Source: Ixodes scapularis | Taxonomy: Eukaryota; Arthropoda; Arachnida; Ixodida; Ixodidae | Direction of reading: 5' to 3' | Assembly (NCBI RefSeq): GCF_016920785.2 | Contig: NW_024609881.1 | Coordinates: 43,928,710-43,992,709 of the forward strand | DNA: 64,000 nt | In this document: one piece after another, positions 32,201-43,357 of the stretch | Numbering within the stretch: the first letter of the stretch is position 1 | Layout of the letters: each line of letters begins with the position of its first letter | Program-made: the position numbers and the translations under genes | Notes under the pieces: generated by a model | Told to the model about the DNA's origin: nothing | The model's database searches: none | Seen by the model: the letters and a program-made list of their open reading frames with translations, nothing else

Positions 32201-33599
32201 TCATGAGTGGATGAAAATGCGCCAAGGTTAAATTTTTATATTTTTGTGAATCATAAGCAATTTGTATCCTTGTCACAGCGGACACGCAAGATGGATGAAA
32301 GTTGAAATTTTTCCGCTCGGGCGAGAGGGAACATGAAACTCAATAGTTTTTAATAAAGCCGCCGAATTCACTCTGTCATGAACAACTTTCTGAAGGAATA
32401 GAAAGTCTCTGTACTGCCTTCTCCCGGCAAATTTATGCAGCAAAAAGCGATGTTTCAAAGTGAAAACAAATATCTCCTTTCAAAGTATTCGTCATATAAC
32501 ATTCTTACCATTCGTTTCTGCACATTTTCAATACCTAGCCCTTGAGATAGACAATCAATTCCAAATGACTGAGGCAAATTCCAGTCGCGATCTAACCAAA
32601 TACTTAAATAGAAGTAGCAAGCAACAGGGAGCTAACAATTTACGACAAATACTTGAAAGTCATTCCTAACGTCCTCAATGCTGCATTTATTGTAGCGAAG
32701 ACATGATTGTTGAACGAAAGTGGACTGTCAACATACACTTCAAGGTCCCTGATAAAGGAGACTGGGGAACCAATACGCCATCCATGTAATATGCAAAACA
32801 AATAGCATCACGCTTCCTGGATAACACCATTGATTTGAATTTCAAGGGGTTAAATAAAAAGCTGTTTTCTAAACACCCTCCAGAAACTTGATGTAAATCA
32901 GCTTGGAGAAGAGAGCAGTCGGATCGTGACTTCACAAGAAATAACTTAACATCGTCAGCAAACAGAAGGATGCTAGCATTGCTAAAACAAAAAAGCAATG
33001 TCATTTACATACAGCGGGAACAAAGTCGGGCCAAAGATTGAGCCCTGCGGCACACCAGACGTTGCAATAAACTGTTCGGAGAAGAAGCCATTGACATGAA
33101 AAGAATCGTGAAAATCAAGCAAGTAGCTATGAAAACATCTACACAAATGCGGGCGGAAACCATGTGAGGCCAGCTTGCGCAACAATAAATCGTGCCTAAC
33201 GCAGTCAAACGTTTTAGACATTTCTGGGTAGATGACGCCAACTTGACCTTTACCAGTAACTATTGGTGCGGTGCAACTTCAAAACAAACACAAATTGGAC
33301 TCTACAGACCTACCTACTACAGACCTAGTAAGAACAACTATGTTGCTCACCAGATATCACAGTGTTCAGGTAACAATACACACGCTTATAAAGTACTTTC
33401 TCAAAACCTTTTGCAAATAAACATAATGACACCGGAGGATAGTTACTAGCTAAACAAGAATCAGCTCCTTAAAGAGATAACAACGGCGAACTTCCAGAGC
33501 TCAGGAAAAAGTCCTTGTTTAAGTGCTACCCTATTGAAGATTCCATCAAGCTACGTAATTTGGGACACTGACTGCCAGTCAGCAGCCTTGGTGGAACGT

Positions 33600-33632
33600 G
33601 ATGGACCATCAGATGTCATCTGATGGTCCATC
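33600..33632. repeat. Perfect 16-bp palindrome with 1-nt centre
   Basis: GATGGACCATCAGATG, one T, then its exact reverse complement CATCTGATGGTCCATC. A further ATCAGATG follows immediately. Confidence 0.95.
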
Positions 33633-33775
33633 AGATGACGTCTGACTGCCACTGCCAAGGGAATTTCATCGACAAGGGCAGCATTTATATAAGAGTAAAG
33701 CTATACGCACTCATAAATATCGCCAAATGCCTCGATAAAACAAAATGTTCGAGAAAAAAAAGATAAAAAAAAACA

Positions 33776-33843
33776 GGACCACCGCGGATCGAACCCGCGA
33801 CCGCTTGCGTACATATCGGACACCTTAACCTCTATGCTATGCC
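33776..33843 (-). repeat. tRNA-like SINE head or tRNA pseudogene
   Basis: On the minus strand there is a box-A-like TAGCATAGAGGTTAAGGTG, a box-B GCGGGTTCGATCC in a perfect T-arm (CGCGGGTTCGATCCGCG), and a T-rich run directly after (a Pol III stop). The 5' GGCATAG does not pair with the 3' GGTCCTG, so the acceptor stem is broken. Either a tRNA-derived SINE start or a decayed tRNA gene, lying in the putative intron below the exon at 33970-34144. Confidence 0.6.
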
Positions 33844-33969
33844 ATTTCTCTGGAAACTCGATTTGACCATTTGTTTCATACGAGATGCTTCGGCTGCAAA
33901 TGCAGTTAAGTCTTCAGCATGTTATGCAAAGCACTCGTACATCACTCGGCGTACTTCAGTTCTACTCAC

Positions 33970-34144
33970 CTGCCATGTAGAGTACTTTCGCGTCGTAGAA
34001 CGATCCTTTTGTTCGCGCGTCTCCGGCCCAGTAGACCTGGTACACCTTGTCGTCTTCAACTACACCGCTAAAGTCCCTTACATCGTCGAAACTCACAACA
34101 GGCTGGGTCTTGTCGAGTAGAAATTCTACTAAAACATGAGACAT
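33970..34144 (-). CDS. First coding exon of an unidentified spliced gene
   Basis: ATG at 34144 opens 58 codons ending MAG at an exact donor CAG|GTGAGT (33970/33969), phase 1. The product starts MSHVLVEFLLDKTQPVVSFD, continues with acidic and aromatic residues (DDKVYQVYWAGDARTKGSFY) and ends DAKVLYMAG. Alternating hydrophobic residues with VYQVYW and GSFYDAKVL suggest a small beta-barrel (Tudor or chromo-like) module. From memory, similar N-terminal exons precede BEN or other DNA-binding domains in repeated arthropod genes, but this is an inference. Upstream DNA to ~34330 is GC-rich, like a 5' UTR and promoter. No second exon was identified, and the exon lies inside an apparent transposon insertion. 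Confidence 0.55.
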
Positions 34145-35826
34145 TGTAGAGCCCGGGCAGGATCGACAGGTTGGAGCAAGCGGGCAAACAAAACAAGTCG
34201 AGAGCGATCGTTCATGAAAGCTCTGCGATGCGGCGAAGCCTCTATGGGCGAAGCGAAGTGGCGTGTTCGGCGGTGTTTCGGCGGGCTTCTGATCAAGGTT
34301 GTCGGTCGGCTGCGTGTCATATCTCTAACATCAGCGGTTTTATGGGCTCACGTCCCGGAATCGTTTTCTTGTGCATAGATTATTTTCGTATTCATAGATT
34401 TGACGAAATAGTGGTATCCGAATGAACTTTACGTCCTTTGACTGTACGTCTGTCTGCACGTCAAAGCTTTTTGACCTACAGTCAGAGACAATCGATATAC
34501 AATCAGAATCGCCACCAAGACATCCTGATGGCATTTCGCGGCGGCCGACTGCCACCAGGAAACCATCAGAAAGCCGACAAGTGGAGTCTGACTGGAGTTT
34601 GACTGTCGGTCACAGTAACTTGTTGGCCAATCAGACATGCTTGACGTACAGTCAGGCACAGTCAGCGGTCCACTAGAAAACATTGACTGCCAAACAGGGT
34701 TACATTGATGGATTTTTCCTTCGGGTAAGTTGAAAATATGACACAGAAATGGGGCAAATATAGCACCGCAACCTTCGATATGCAAAGTGTGTATGCCATC
34801 AATACCCTAGAAAATTTCGGTTTCATTTGATATATTGCTTCGATTATATTTTCCATGTCGACAGTAAAATAACACAAAAAGTGATCACGTTCTACAGCCA
34901 AGGTATCAATATTACTCAATTGCTGTGGCAAGTAGAAAGAACTGGAAAAGTCATGAAAAACGTTTTGCTATTTCAGGTGGTAAAGATTTGTACCTAGCAC
35001 CATCACAAAGGCAAATGTTCAAATTCTTTTTCCAAAAGTGTTTTTTCGCGTATATTCAAACTTCTTTAGGATTTCTGACATACTTTCAAGTTAATTCGGG
35101 TGGATACCCTTGTCCTGTTTATAAACCTGTTTAATCAGGCATCGATAAATACTGAATTTCTGATACCAAATCTCTAGTCCTCTCTTTTTATATAATCGAT
35201 GATAGTGGAGCTCTTCCCCTAAGGAAATTTTTAAATCTCTAGAAAACCAACTAGGATAGTGGGAGGGGCAAGTCATCTGTTTCGGAACAAAGACATTAAC
35301 TGCGTTTTTAACAAGGGAACTTAATCTTTCAGTAGCTGAGTCGACTATTTCGTCAGTTAAAACTTCTGACCAGTTGTACTGTTCAAGCAATCTGTATGAA
35401 CTAAGATAACCTCCTCGGAAATAACAAAAAGCGACTGAACTTTCTTTCCAACGTGGCGGGCCAGATAAGAAAAATTTTGTTATAAACGGTTGATGGTAGA
35501 CATCAACTGGCACAAGTAGGTTATCAGCCGGCATTGTCCGCTCAAGCGGGGAGTTAGATAAGCTCAAGTCAAGAACATTACCACATGAATTCGCTATTTC
35601 ATTACACTGAGAAAAATTGAAAAAGTTTGCAAAGGATAATAGACACGACGCTTTCCTCGAAGTCACGTGTGTTCTACAGGAAGCAATGCCAGCTGCCCAG
35701 TTAATTCCAGGTGAATTAAAATCTCCCTATAATTGCCCCCCGAAACTTAGAAAAGTTTATGAGTGTTTGGAGGGCTTCGAGGTGTGCTATGAACTTTGCC
35801 TGATCAAAGAGGGGAGGGAAATAATT

Positions 35827-36943
35827 TATTTATTTATTAATCCTTTGGGAGGGAGGATGGTATAAGGCAGCTGTGGGGGGTAGGGGGGTTGAAGGAGGGG
35901 GGGGGGGGAAGGGTGTCTGGTTTTTTTCGAAATTGGCATCAGTTCCGCCGTTTTTGGTCTTCGGTGTCTTCTGCAGCACCTTAGTCATGCAGGGTATCCT
36001 GAAGCAATCGAAAGGAAAGAGTAAGTCAGCCTACACCATCTTGGTCAGACCGCTAACGCTACCAAAAGTGGCGAGAAGGTGTCTATTGGCTGGTTGATCG
36101 AAGAGGTGTTGAACGAGGATTGCATGGTCGGAATGAGGGATGTGTACGATCGTGTCCCGGCCGGTCGTGAATGCGGAGCAACCCCATATAAGATAAAGGA
36201 GGTCTGCATTTGCTGTCTTCTGGCAGTGAGGGCAGCTTAAGGGAATATTGAGGTCGATAAGGAGCCATTTTTTAATAATATGTGGTGTGCCTGCAGCATT
36301 AGTCATGATTTTGTTAAGAAATACTTCTTGTGCGCGCATGTATTTGTCGGTGGGGGAGAAAAGGGTTTCAGGTGTCGCCCTCTGGAGGCGATCCTTACTA
36401 TCTTTGCGGATACACGTGCGTAGATAGTGGAGAAAACTCCGAGGCGTCATCAAGGTCAAATAGGGATTTGCGAAGGGGATATGTGAGGAGGGTGGGGTTG
36501 TAGTTATGGTTGCTCCCACGCGCCTGTGTGGCGGCTGCATGTGCTGCAGCGTTTCCTCCTGGGACCCCGGTATGGGCTGGCGTCCAGGGGATCTGAACAT
36601 CAGCGCCCAAGTCTTGAAGCATCCGAAGGCGTTTACGGATTTCAACAGCGGTAGCATATTCGGTCGTTGGTGTTAACAGCTCTTCTAGAGCTGCGACGGA
36701 GTCCGTGTAGATTCGGTATGTACGCGTCAGCGTCTGTTCTCTTTGAAGATCAGGGAGGGTGGGAATCGAGCAGGTCCCTCCCCAGATTGCTAATAGTTCA
36801 GCCTGTAGGGTGGTGCCTTGCGGTAGAGTGCATGCATGAGCGCCTGTGAGCTCTGGTCGAGAGGTGCAATGCCACGCTAGCCCGGCTCGGTCCGCCAAAA
36901 AACTGGCGTCAGTGTAAATGTGAGTGTGTCCATTATTTTCAGC
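35827..36943 (-). mobile_element. 3' part of an I-clade-like LINE with RNase H, nested in the Jockey-like LINE
   Basis: The minus strand encodes an RNase H domain (LADRAGLAWHC, QAELLAIWGG, YTDSVAALEEL, then PWTPAHTGVPGGNAAAHAAA with the His of the last motif) and, one frameshift later, the C-terminal tail with CPHCQKTANADLLYLIWGCS. A C-rich 3' UTR and a (TAAA)n tail at about 35827-35840 follow. The host LINE's endonuclease is cut between AGGVLVPVKS and GDFN by this copy, which is 5' truncated just upstream of RNase H. RNase H after RT is known in the I and R1 groups. Confidence 0.75.
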
Positions 36944-37385
36944 GTTGTTAATTAATTAAAACTATTTTTCCTAGGTATTTCAACCCAAGTGCATTCTGAA
37001 TATGATTCTAAGGTCTTTCTTCGTTGAGAGTGAACTGCGGATTTAACCGGAACAAGAACCCCACCCGCTAGTTTTACTCCCGTGGTATCATAATCTCTGT
37101 CCTGTCAATACACAACATAATTAGACGGGAAACAGCTGAGACTGGAAATGCCAGCACAAATCCAAGTCTCGGTCAAACAGATCATTTTAGAAGAGCTCGG
37201 CAGTGTATTCGACATAACCTCACGTGACTTAGTACGTAAGCCCCGGGTATTTTGATAGTGAACCTAAGAACATAGCATAAACAGCACAAAGTCGTTGGTA
37301 TTGAAGGGAGGTTTCCGGCTTTTGACCCTTCCTGCTCTGTTATGCCTCATATCAACGATCGAGGGGAGAGCCATCGCAAAGGCTA

Positions 37386-38350
37386 TTGGAGTTTGAGAAG
37401 CACGAAAAAGAATCATCTCATACCTTACAGGGAGAACATCCCCGGGACTCTAAAAGAAGACGAAAAACCGAACGACATCAAGCTAAAAAATTATTTAACC
37501 GCTGCACAAAATGTTACATCGGCACAATTAATGTTAGCAGCGCACACATCGTCGAGGTTAAAGCGACACCCATTACGGAAGAACGGGCAACGCAGACCAG
37601 CGAGGAAGAGCGTGGGGGTGAAAACGACCTTTCCGTCGTAGTCAATTACTTGAGCAAAACCTACAGACAAAAGAGTCGATCGCTTCTGAGTCTACTGAAA
37701 CCGGTGCTCGCCTGGGATCCGCAAACCTTGGAAATTTTGATCGACGATAAATCTCATCAAGGATCCAATATTGTGGACTGGGTTTTCTATTCAGTTTCAC
37801 GTTCAAAGAAATTGCCAGTTCCGGCTCGTTTCAATCGCGTCACGAGGTTATTGGTCAAAGAAAACCTGCCAATGACCATCGTCAATCACGATCGAATAAA
37901 AAGAAGGACCCTTAAAGCGCGGGTGGCCATTTGTCGAGGTACGTCTTGTTCTTCTGTCACTTCACCAAAGCGCCTTCGTATTGTTTCCCCCGGAGCAGCC
38001 GACTGAGTCGCCGACCCCGTCGCGCCTACCTCGCCACCGATGACCGCACCTAATCCTGCTGATCCCGTTTCTACCGCACCTCGTACCTTACAGCGTCTGG
38101 TCGAGAAAGCATTGAAGAAATTCTAGACAAGGATTACTTTAACAACGAGGAACTTCTCTCCGCTTTTCACCCACGGCACTGTAGGAACGTCGAGACGCTC
38201 CTCAAGGCGATTTCGTCAATGATTTCTTACACTTCCGAGGAAACGCTGGTGGTTCACGGAGAAGCGATCGAGGGATCCAGCATTGTAGACCTCTACACTA
38301 CGAGCTGTACAACAAGCAGCCTCCCTGGATGAGGGGCGCTGTTTCCGCTC
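37386..38350 (+). pseudogene. Broken unidentified gene with a repeated domain
   Basis: An open frame of ~206 codons (37389-38006, no early ATG, so its true start may be in another exon or lost) encodes LLSLLKPVLAWDPQTLEILI, then GSNIVDWVFYSVSRSKKLPV, PARFNRVTRLLVKENLPMTI and a basic tail. After the stop, and across frameshifts, 38100-38320 encodes a related segment: LLKAISSMISYTSEETLVVH, GEAIEGSSIVDLYTTSCTT. Both follow the pattern LL..I...... ETL.....G(S)xIVD, so the unit is repeated. The order (short helix, 'WD..L.I.G..', 'GSxIVDL', 'P..F....L...N.P') resembles repeat-borne proteins found in several invertebrates; I do not know a name or function. Confidence 0.45.
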
Positions 38351-40344
38351 GCATCGATTGTCATCTGAACCTCTCAGCGTTTTGCTCTCGCAACTACCAA
38401 CCAAAAGAGCGGTCAGCTAAGAAAGCTTGTCGTTGCCACACAAAAAAAGGGGGGCAGCAAAGTGGTCTACTACAAAGCTAGTCATCTTGCCTCTTTTGTT
38501 GGAATCACCAGGCTCGCAAGACATACGAGACGAATAACGGCGGAAAAGTTTTTAGAATAAGGATCAGACGCAAATACGTTGTTCAGGGTAACCAACTCGA
38601 CTCGCGTCTTCCGGAAAACGCTATCCTTGGGACTTCCAGACGTCTATTAAGCAAACCTGGTGTAAATTGAAAAAATTGCCCAATACAATGATGGAAAACG
38701 GTACATTTTGTTCGTGATTATTAAGTTTTCACAACTTCTCGCTGTCGCCCCCATAGCTCGAAATACAGGAGAGGAAATTGTGAGGTCGTTAAAAATTGTC
38801 TTTTCCAGAATGAATAAAAGCAAGATTTAATGTACGGATGATGGTCGTGAATTGTACGGGAGATTAGTTACGTCGTTTCTGGACAAGCAATCGACCTCTT
38901 TCAAGGTGAGTACAGCTAGAACTAGTCTGACCCTCTGTTGTACAAATTACGCAGGCGTCAGCAGCATAGGGACTCACAAAGGTGAAATATTATGCCCAGG
39001 TCAGTCTCCCATGTCCCGCTCTCTTCGTTGAACGAAAGAAAATGCCCAGATAGCCCGATCTCCGTGCGTGTGTTCAGTACAGTAAGGCAGGAAAGCACGT
39101 TCCAAAGATGCGCACTCGGCCCGCCACAAGGACGTGGAGAACTCGAAGTGTAGTAGCGTCGTAAAGCCGAAAGCGTCTACTTTCACAGATAACACCGATA
39201 GACACCGGCTATAATGAACCTTTTCCACATACGGACGGCACCAGGCGGTGGCTGCACGAACAAAAAATCGAGGAAGTGACCTACCTGCGCTACCAATCGA
39301 TAATGGGAGCTACGCTACCAGTTTCTTCGCTCTCTGAGCTGCGGCGCGTGCCCAACGCGACTTTAAAAAGGGGCATCCGTGGCGTCCACCCAAACGTCAT
39401 GTTTTTCTTTCCGTCTACTTTCTTTTTTTTTGTGTGTGTAACACAATTATATATATGCTGCAATTACGCAGCGCCGTAGACTTTCCAATTTCCCGAGGGG
39501 GGGGAGGCAGGTTGAAACGTTCTCCGGGGTGGGTGCTTCCGGAAGCACGCTGGGATTTCAATTTTCATGTATTTTGTCAATAAAGGCAACAGGGGCATTA
39601 TTTTGTTTACATGCCACTACTAGAAACTCGTTACATGACACGTAAACAGCGTCTCGGTAAGGGTCATGGCCCAGGCCCGAGAGGAACTCCGCCCCCCCCC
39701 CCCCCCTCAGATCTCACCAGGGGGGGCATGAGCCCCGATGCAGCCCTGTAGTCTACGCCTATGCACTTACGTGTTATACTCGCTGATCCACAGCCTCCTT
39801 CTGAATTTCCTCAATTTTTCGTGCCAACTTCCGCCGCTTGTCATCACGCGCTCGTGCGTGCGCAGAACGCTTCTCGGAAAAGGTCCGTCGTTGGGATGGT
39901 CGAGTGCGAATGCGAAGCATCCTAGCTTGCGCTCACAGTCCAGACGCTTTCGCGAGTACGAAATTGTTCGTGCTACATGTAGGACGTGCAGCACATGCAA
40001 ATGCAGCATTCCACATAGGCGTCCAGCGCATACAGATCGCAGAGCGTCCGCTCTCGTCGCGCAATTAACGCGCAACTTGCGCGATTAACGTAGGCTACGT
40101 TAATCGCGCAAGTCGGAAAGCGTTTCATAACAGCTCGAATCATTAGTCGCGATCAAGCACTCGGCTGAGCCCAAACTAGCTAGCAGCACCGCGCCGTGCT
40201 GCCCCAGTGCCGTAACGCGACAAAAACACTGCCGACATCGGTGTGTGCGATGGCATGAAGTAACCAGGAAAAATATATATGTACACCGTAAAAACCTTCG
40301 GCGCTTCCCACTGGCGTACGCGCGCTATGCCTAAGCCAGCAAGT
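38351..40344. other. No secure gene; candidate exon remnants
   Basis: 38450-38960 may continue the broken gene (a VFRIRIRRKYVVQGNQLDSR piece at 38550-38610). A C15 run lies at 39692-39706. On the minus strand 40060-39768 is open in more than one frame and ends at a donor-like CAC|GTAAGT near 39770, so a small exon there is possible but unsupported. Confidence 0.35.
40075..40113. repeat. Perfect 18-bp hairpin, 3-nt loop
   Basis: ACTTGCGCGATTAACGTA (40075-40092), GGC, then its exact reverse complement (40096-40113). Confidence 0.95.
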
Positions 40345-43334
40345 AATAATAATAATAATAATAATAATAATGTTTATTTTTCCATCAAGCACAAGTACAT
40401 GATGGAAGGGGACGGAGGAAAAAAGCTGCATTTGTGCAGCTTGACTAGTCCTGACCCCCTCCCCAATTGGCAATAGCGGCAGGTCACAAAAGATATGCAT
40501 CACTTTGGAAACAAAACGAAAAATTAAAAAACGCAGGTTAGTAAATCAATGTACAACATTCCAATGCAGCAGATAAATTAGCACTGCTAAACAAACGGTT
40601 TATGTGCAAATTTAAGGGTTCAAGATATTAAAGACAATCAAGATTCAAGATATATAGCACGAGTATGTAATACTATACTTATCCACTAAATTCATTCGAA
40701 ACGAATATAAATGTAACATATAAATGAGGACATTCAGTGGAATATTCACTTGCTATGCAATTCACTCTACAAGAAAGAAAAATTCTCTGATATATTTTAC
40801 TGTTGATGTTAAAGGATCAATATGATGAGTATTAAGGTAATTAAGTAGGGTCGGAAGAATGTTGGATAGCATTTGCTCACCATAGGTTGTTCTGCAACTG
40901 GGGACTTTCCAGTTGTCTAGGCTACGACTGGGATATGTTGTCAATTTCAGCGATAAGGACGCTAGTTCACTAAGATTGATAGCATTATTTTTGATTTCAG
41001 ACCTATAACTTAGACATAACCGATATTTATAGATATTGTAAATATGCATTAAATTTAACTTAGTGAACAGAGGTTTACTGGGGTAATCGTATGAAACATT
41101 ACATATTATTCGCAGCATCTTTTTTGTAGCATAAGTATCTTGTTCAAATTTGCCATTGTAGTATTTCCCCCAGACGAGGTGACAGTAATGTATATGTGAA
41201 AGAAATAACGAGTTAAAGATTAACAATTTAGCATTTTTTGGAAAAATAGAGCTGTGACGATACATTATGCCAATCACATGTGACAGTTTTATCAAGATAT
41301 GGTTTACATTTTCATCCCAAGTCACATGTTGCGTGAAAACAACTCCAAGAGTTTTAAAACTGGTCAAAACTTCTATTTTTCTTGAATTTAAAACGATATC
41401 TCTTGTAATAGCTGCATTTTTATTTTTCGGTTTAAACAGAACAGCCTTAGTCTTGTTCACGTTGATCTTTAAAGCGTTAGCTTGGCTCCAACTACTAAAC
41501 TTCTGCAGAGTTTGATTCGCCTTATGTGCTAAGTCATCACAGCAAACACCTGTGAAAAACAAACTTGTATCGTCAGCATAGATGATATACTTGGTATTTT
41601 TATCTACGTTCATGATGTCATTAATGTATAAATTGAACAAAAAAGGGCCTAAAATACTGCCCTGTGGAACGCCAGATAAGATAGGTTGGATATCTGAAGA
41701 GTACCCGTTGATATGAACATATTGTTTACGATGAGCAAGATATGATGAAATGATAGCTGACGCTGGTCCGCGAAATCCGTACCTTTCAAGTTTTTTATCA
41801 TCAAGTAATGGTTTAAATAATCACAGGCTTTCGTAAAATCAACGAAAATACCAAGGGCCATCTGTTTATCCTCAAAGCTACGCAAAATGCATTCCTTTTG
41901 TTCCAGAAGGGCCAGCTCTGTAGACCGGCCTTTACGAAATCCGTATTGCGATGAAGTGATTATATTATTTTTGTCCGCAAATGTTACCATACGGGACAAC
42001 AAAAGTTTTTCAAAACCCTTCGAAAAAACAGACAAAATTGAAATAGGCCTATAATTTCCGAAATCGTTTTTGTCACCCTTTTTGTACAAAACCGTTACCC
42101 TTGCGATTTGCATTCTCTGCGGGAAAACCCCGGCCTGCAAGCACAAATTAAAAATATACGTCATACAGGGAGATATGATGTCCAACACGTATTTTATTGG
42201 CCCTATTTGCATGTCGTCACCGTCGCAACTTTTACTATTTCTTAATGCCAAGAATGCAAGCGTCCCCTCGGCTTCCACAACTGGCTGAAGAAATATGGAA
42301 CACTCACATTGATTTTCAATGTAAGCACAAGCGTTTTCTCCTGGGTTATCTCTTGGCAAGTTCACAAAATAATTATTAAAGGCGTTTGCCAGCTCACGAT
42401 CTCTTAGGTCTGTGCCATCTGCACAGATTTTATCTATTTGTTTTATTTCAGATGAACGATTAAGAACATTATTAAGCTTTTTTCCACATGATGTCCGTTC
42501 TTTGTGCTGATGATAGAAATGATTTGTTGAAATATCTTTCTCTGGCACTCTTTAATTCTTTTGTAAGTTTATTACGGTAGACCTTAAAGACTTTAAGGCA
42601 TTCAGACTCTCTCGTTTTCACGAAAGCGCTGTACAATATATTTTTTTTATTTATCTTGACTAGCAGCTCTGGAGTAACCCATGGCTTACGAATTTTCCTT
42701 GGTAGCTTAACTGATTTATATGGGAAGCATGCTTTATATAGCTGCAGGAATTTATTTCAACATACATTGTACGCCTCATCTGCGTCATCATTTTCATACA
42801 CTTCAGTCCAATCTAGGCAAGAAAGCTCTTGCCTAAACGTAGAGAGATTATTACTTCTGATATTCTGAAAATATGCACGTTTATTTGTACTATCTTTGAC
42901 AAGCTGTTTTTTTATACACATGAAGACACCTAGGTGGTCACTTATGTCAGTAGTGATTATTCCTGATCTTATATATGGTAGGCTATAACTTGTGATGAGC
43001 AAATCCAGCAATGTCGCCGTATCCGATGTGATTCTAGTAGGAGACGTGACCACATTAATACAATCACCCATATTAATGAGCAAGTCCATTTGTTTTTTTG
43101 TTGGGCTATCCGAAAGCATATTTATATTAAAATCACCCCCACGATAATGTTATACTTGTTCTCATTAGCATAACTGAAATAGGTATCTAGAAAAGAAAAG
43201 AACTGCGTAGTACATCCACCTGGTGGTCTGTAAAATACCGAGATGATGTTACGATCTACAAGCAGTGATAGTACTTCAAAGTCTTCAGTAACACATGATA
43301 ACTCCTGACCTAGGTAGCGACCTAGGTAGAGCAC
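40345..43334 (-). pseudogene. CR1/L2-like LINE, 5' truncated
   Basis: Minus-strand order: partial endonuclease (VTEDFEVLSLLVD, then SPTRITSDTATLLDLLI and ISDHLGVFMCIKKQ, 43334-42757), RT (VTVLYKKGDKNDFGNYRPIS, QYGFRKGRSTELALL, FVDFTKACDYLNH; 42548-41649), then YADDT at 41569-41580 and a long C-terminal region ending at 40762. The endonuclease GDFN site is broken by a one-base deletion near 43125; a frameshift lies between 42757 and 42548 and another before 41649, so at least three lesions. The 3' UTR includes a GCTGCACAAATGCAGC hairpin and ends in (ATT)n at 40345-40371. Same family as the fragment at 12290-13110. Confidence 0.85.
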
Positions 43335-43357
43335 ATAAGATATGTGTTCTACCTAGG
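43321..43357. repeat. 16-bp hairpin at the LINE 5' junction
   Basis: CCTAGGTAGAGCACAT (43321-43336) pairs with ATGTGTTCTACCTAGG (43342-43357) with one G-T pair. A direct CCTAGGTAGCGA copy lies just before it (43309-43320). Confidence 0.9.

Larger units (their letters stand above)
33543..34711. mobile_element. Putative DNA element inserted in the LINE, carrying an exon
   Basis: The LINE RT is interrupted just after the CHIFN segment (near 34735) and resumes with IFNRVALKQG (near 33550). The inserted block begins CCATCAAGCTACGTAATTTG and ends, inverted, CCATCAATGTAACCCTGTTT, with TGACTGCCAGTCAG-type and CCATCAG/CTGATGG words repeated near both ends, as in elements with subterminal repeats. It includes a hairpin, a tRNA-like piece and a well-formed coding exon. 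Borders and target duplication are approximate. Confidence 0.45.
32200..37350 (-). mobile_element. Jockey-like LINE, decayed, with two nested insertions
   Basis: Reading the minus strand from high to low coordinates: endonuclease (NTRGLRTKSREVMSN and ICLTETWI near 37240-37140; AGGVLVPVKS near 37050), then, after an insertion (35827-36943), GDFNSPGINW near 35725, a linker (35666-35091), RT start (YQMKPKFSRVLMAYTLCISK near 34830), then after a second insertion (33543-34711) LKQGLFPELWK near 33510, FDCVRHDLLLRKLASHG and SGVPQGSIFGPTLFPLYVND (33215-33010), the catalytic FADD at 32951-32962, and the C-terminal FLQKVVHDRVNS segment (near 32385). Frameshifts and stops are frequent. SGVPQGS and FADD favour the Jockey group. 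The 3' end is not well defined. Confidence 0.8.

Noticed and set aside
33776..33843. Functional tRNA gene
   Set aside because: The T-arm is perfect but the acceptor ends (GGCATAG and GGTCCTG) do not pair.
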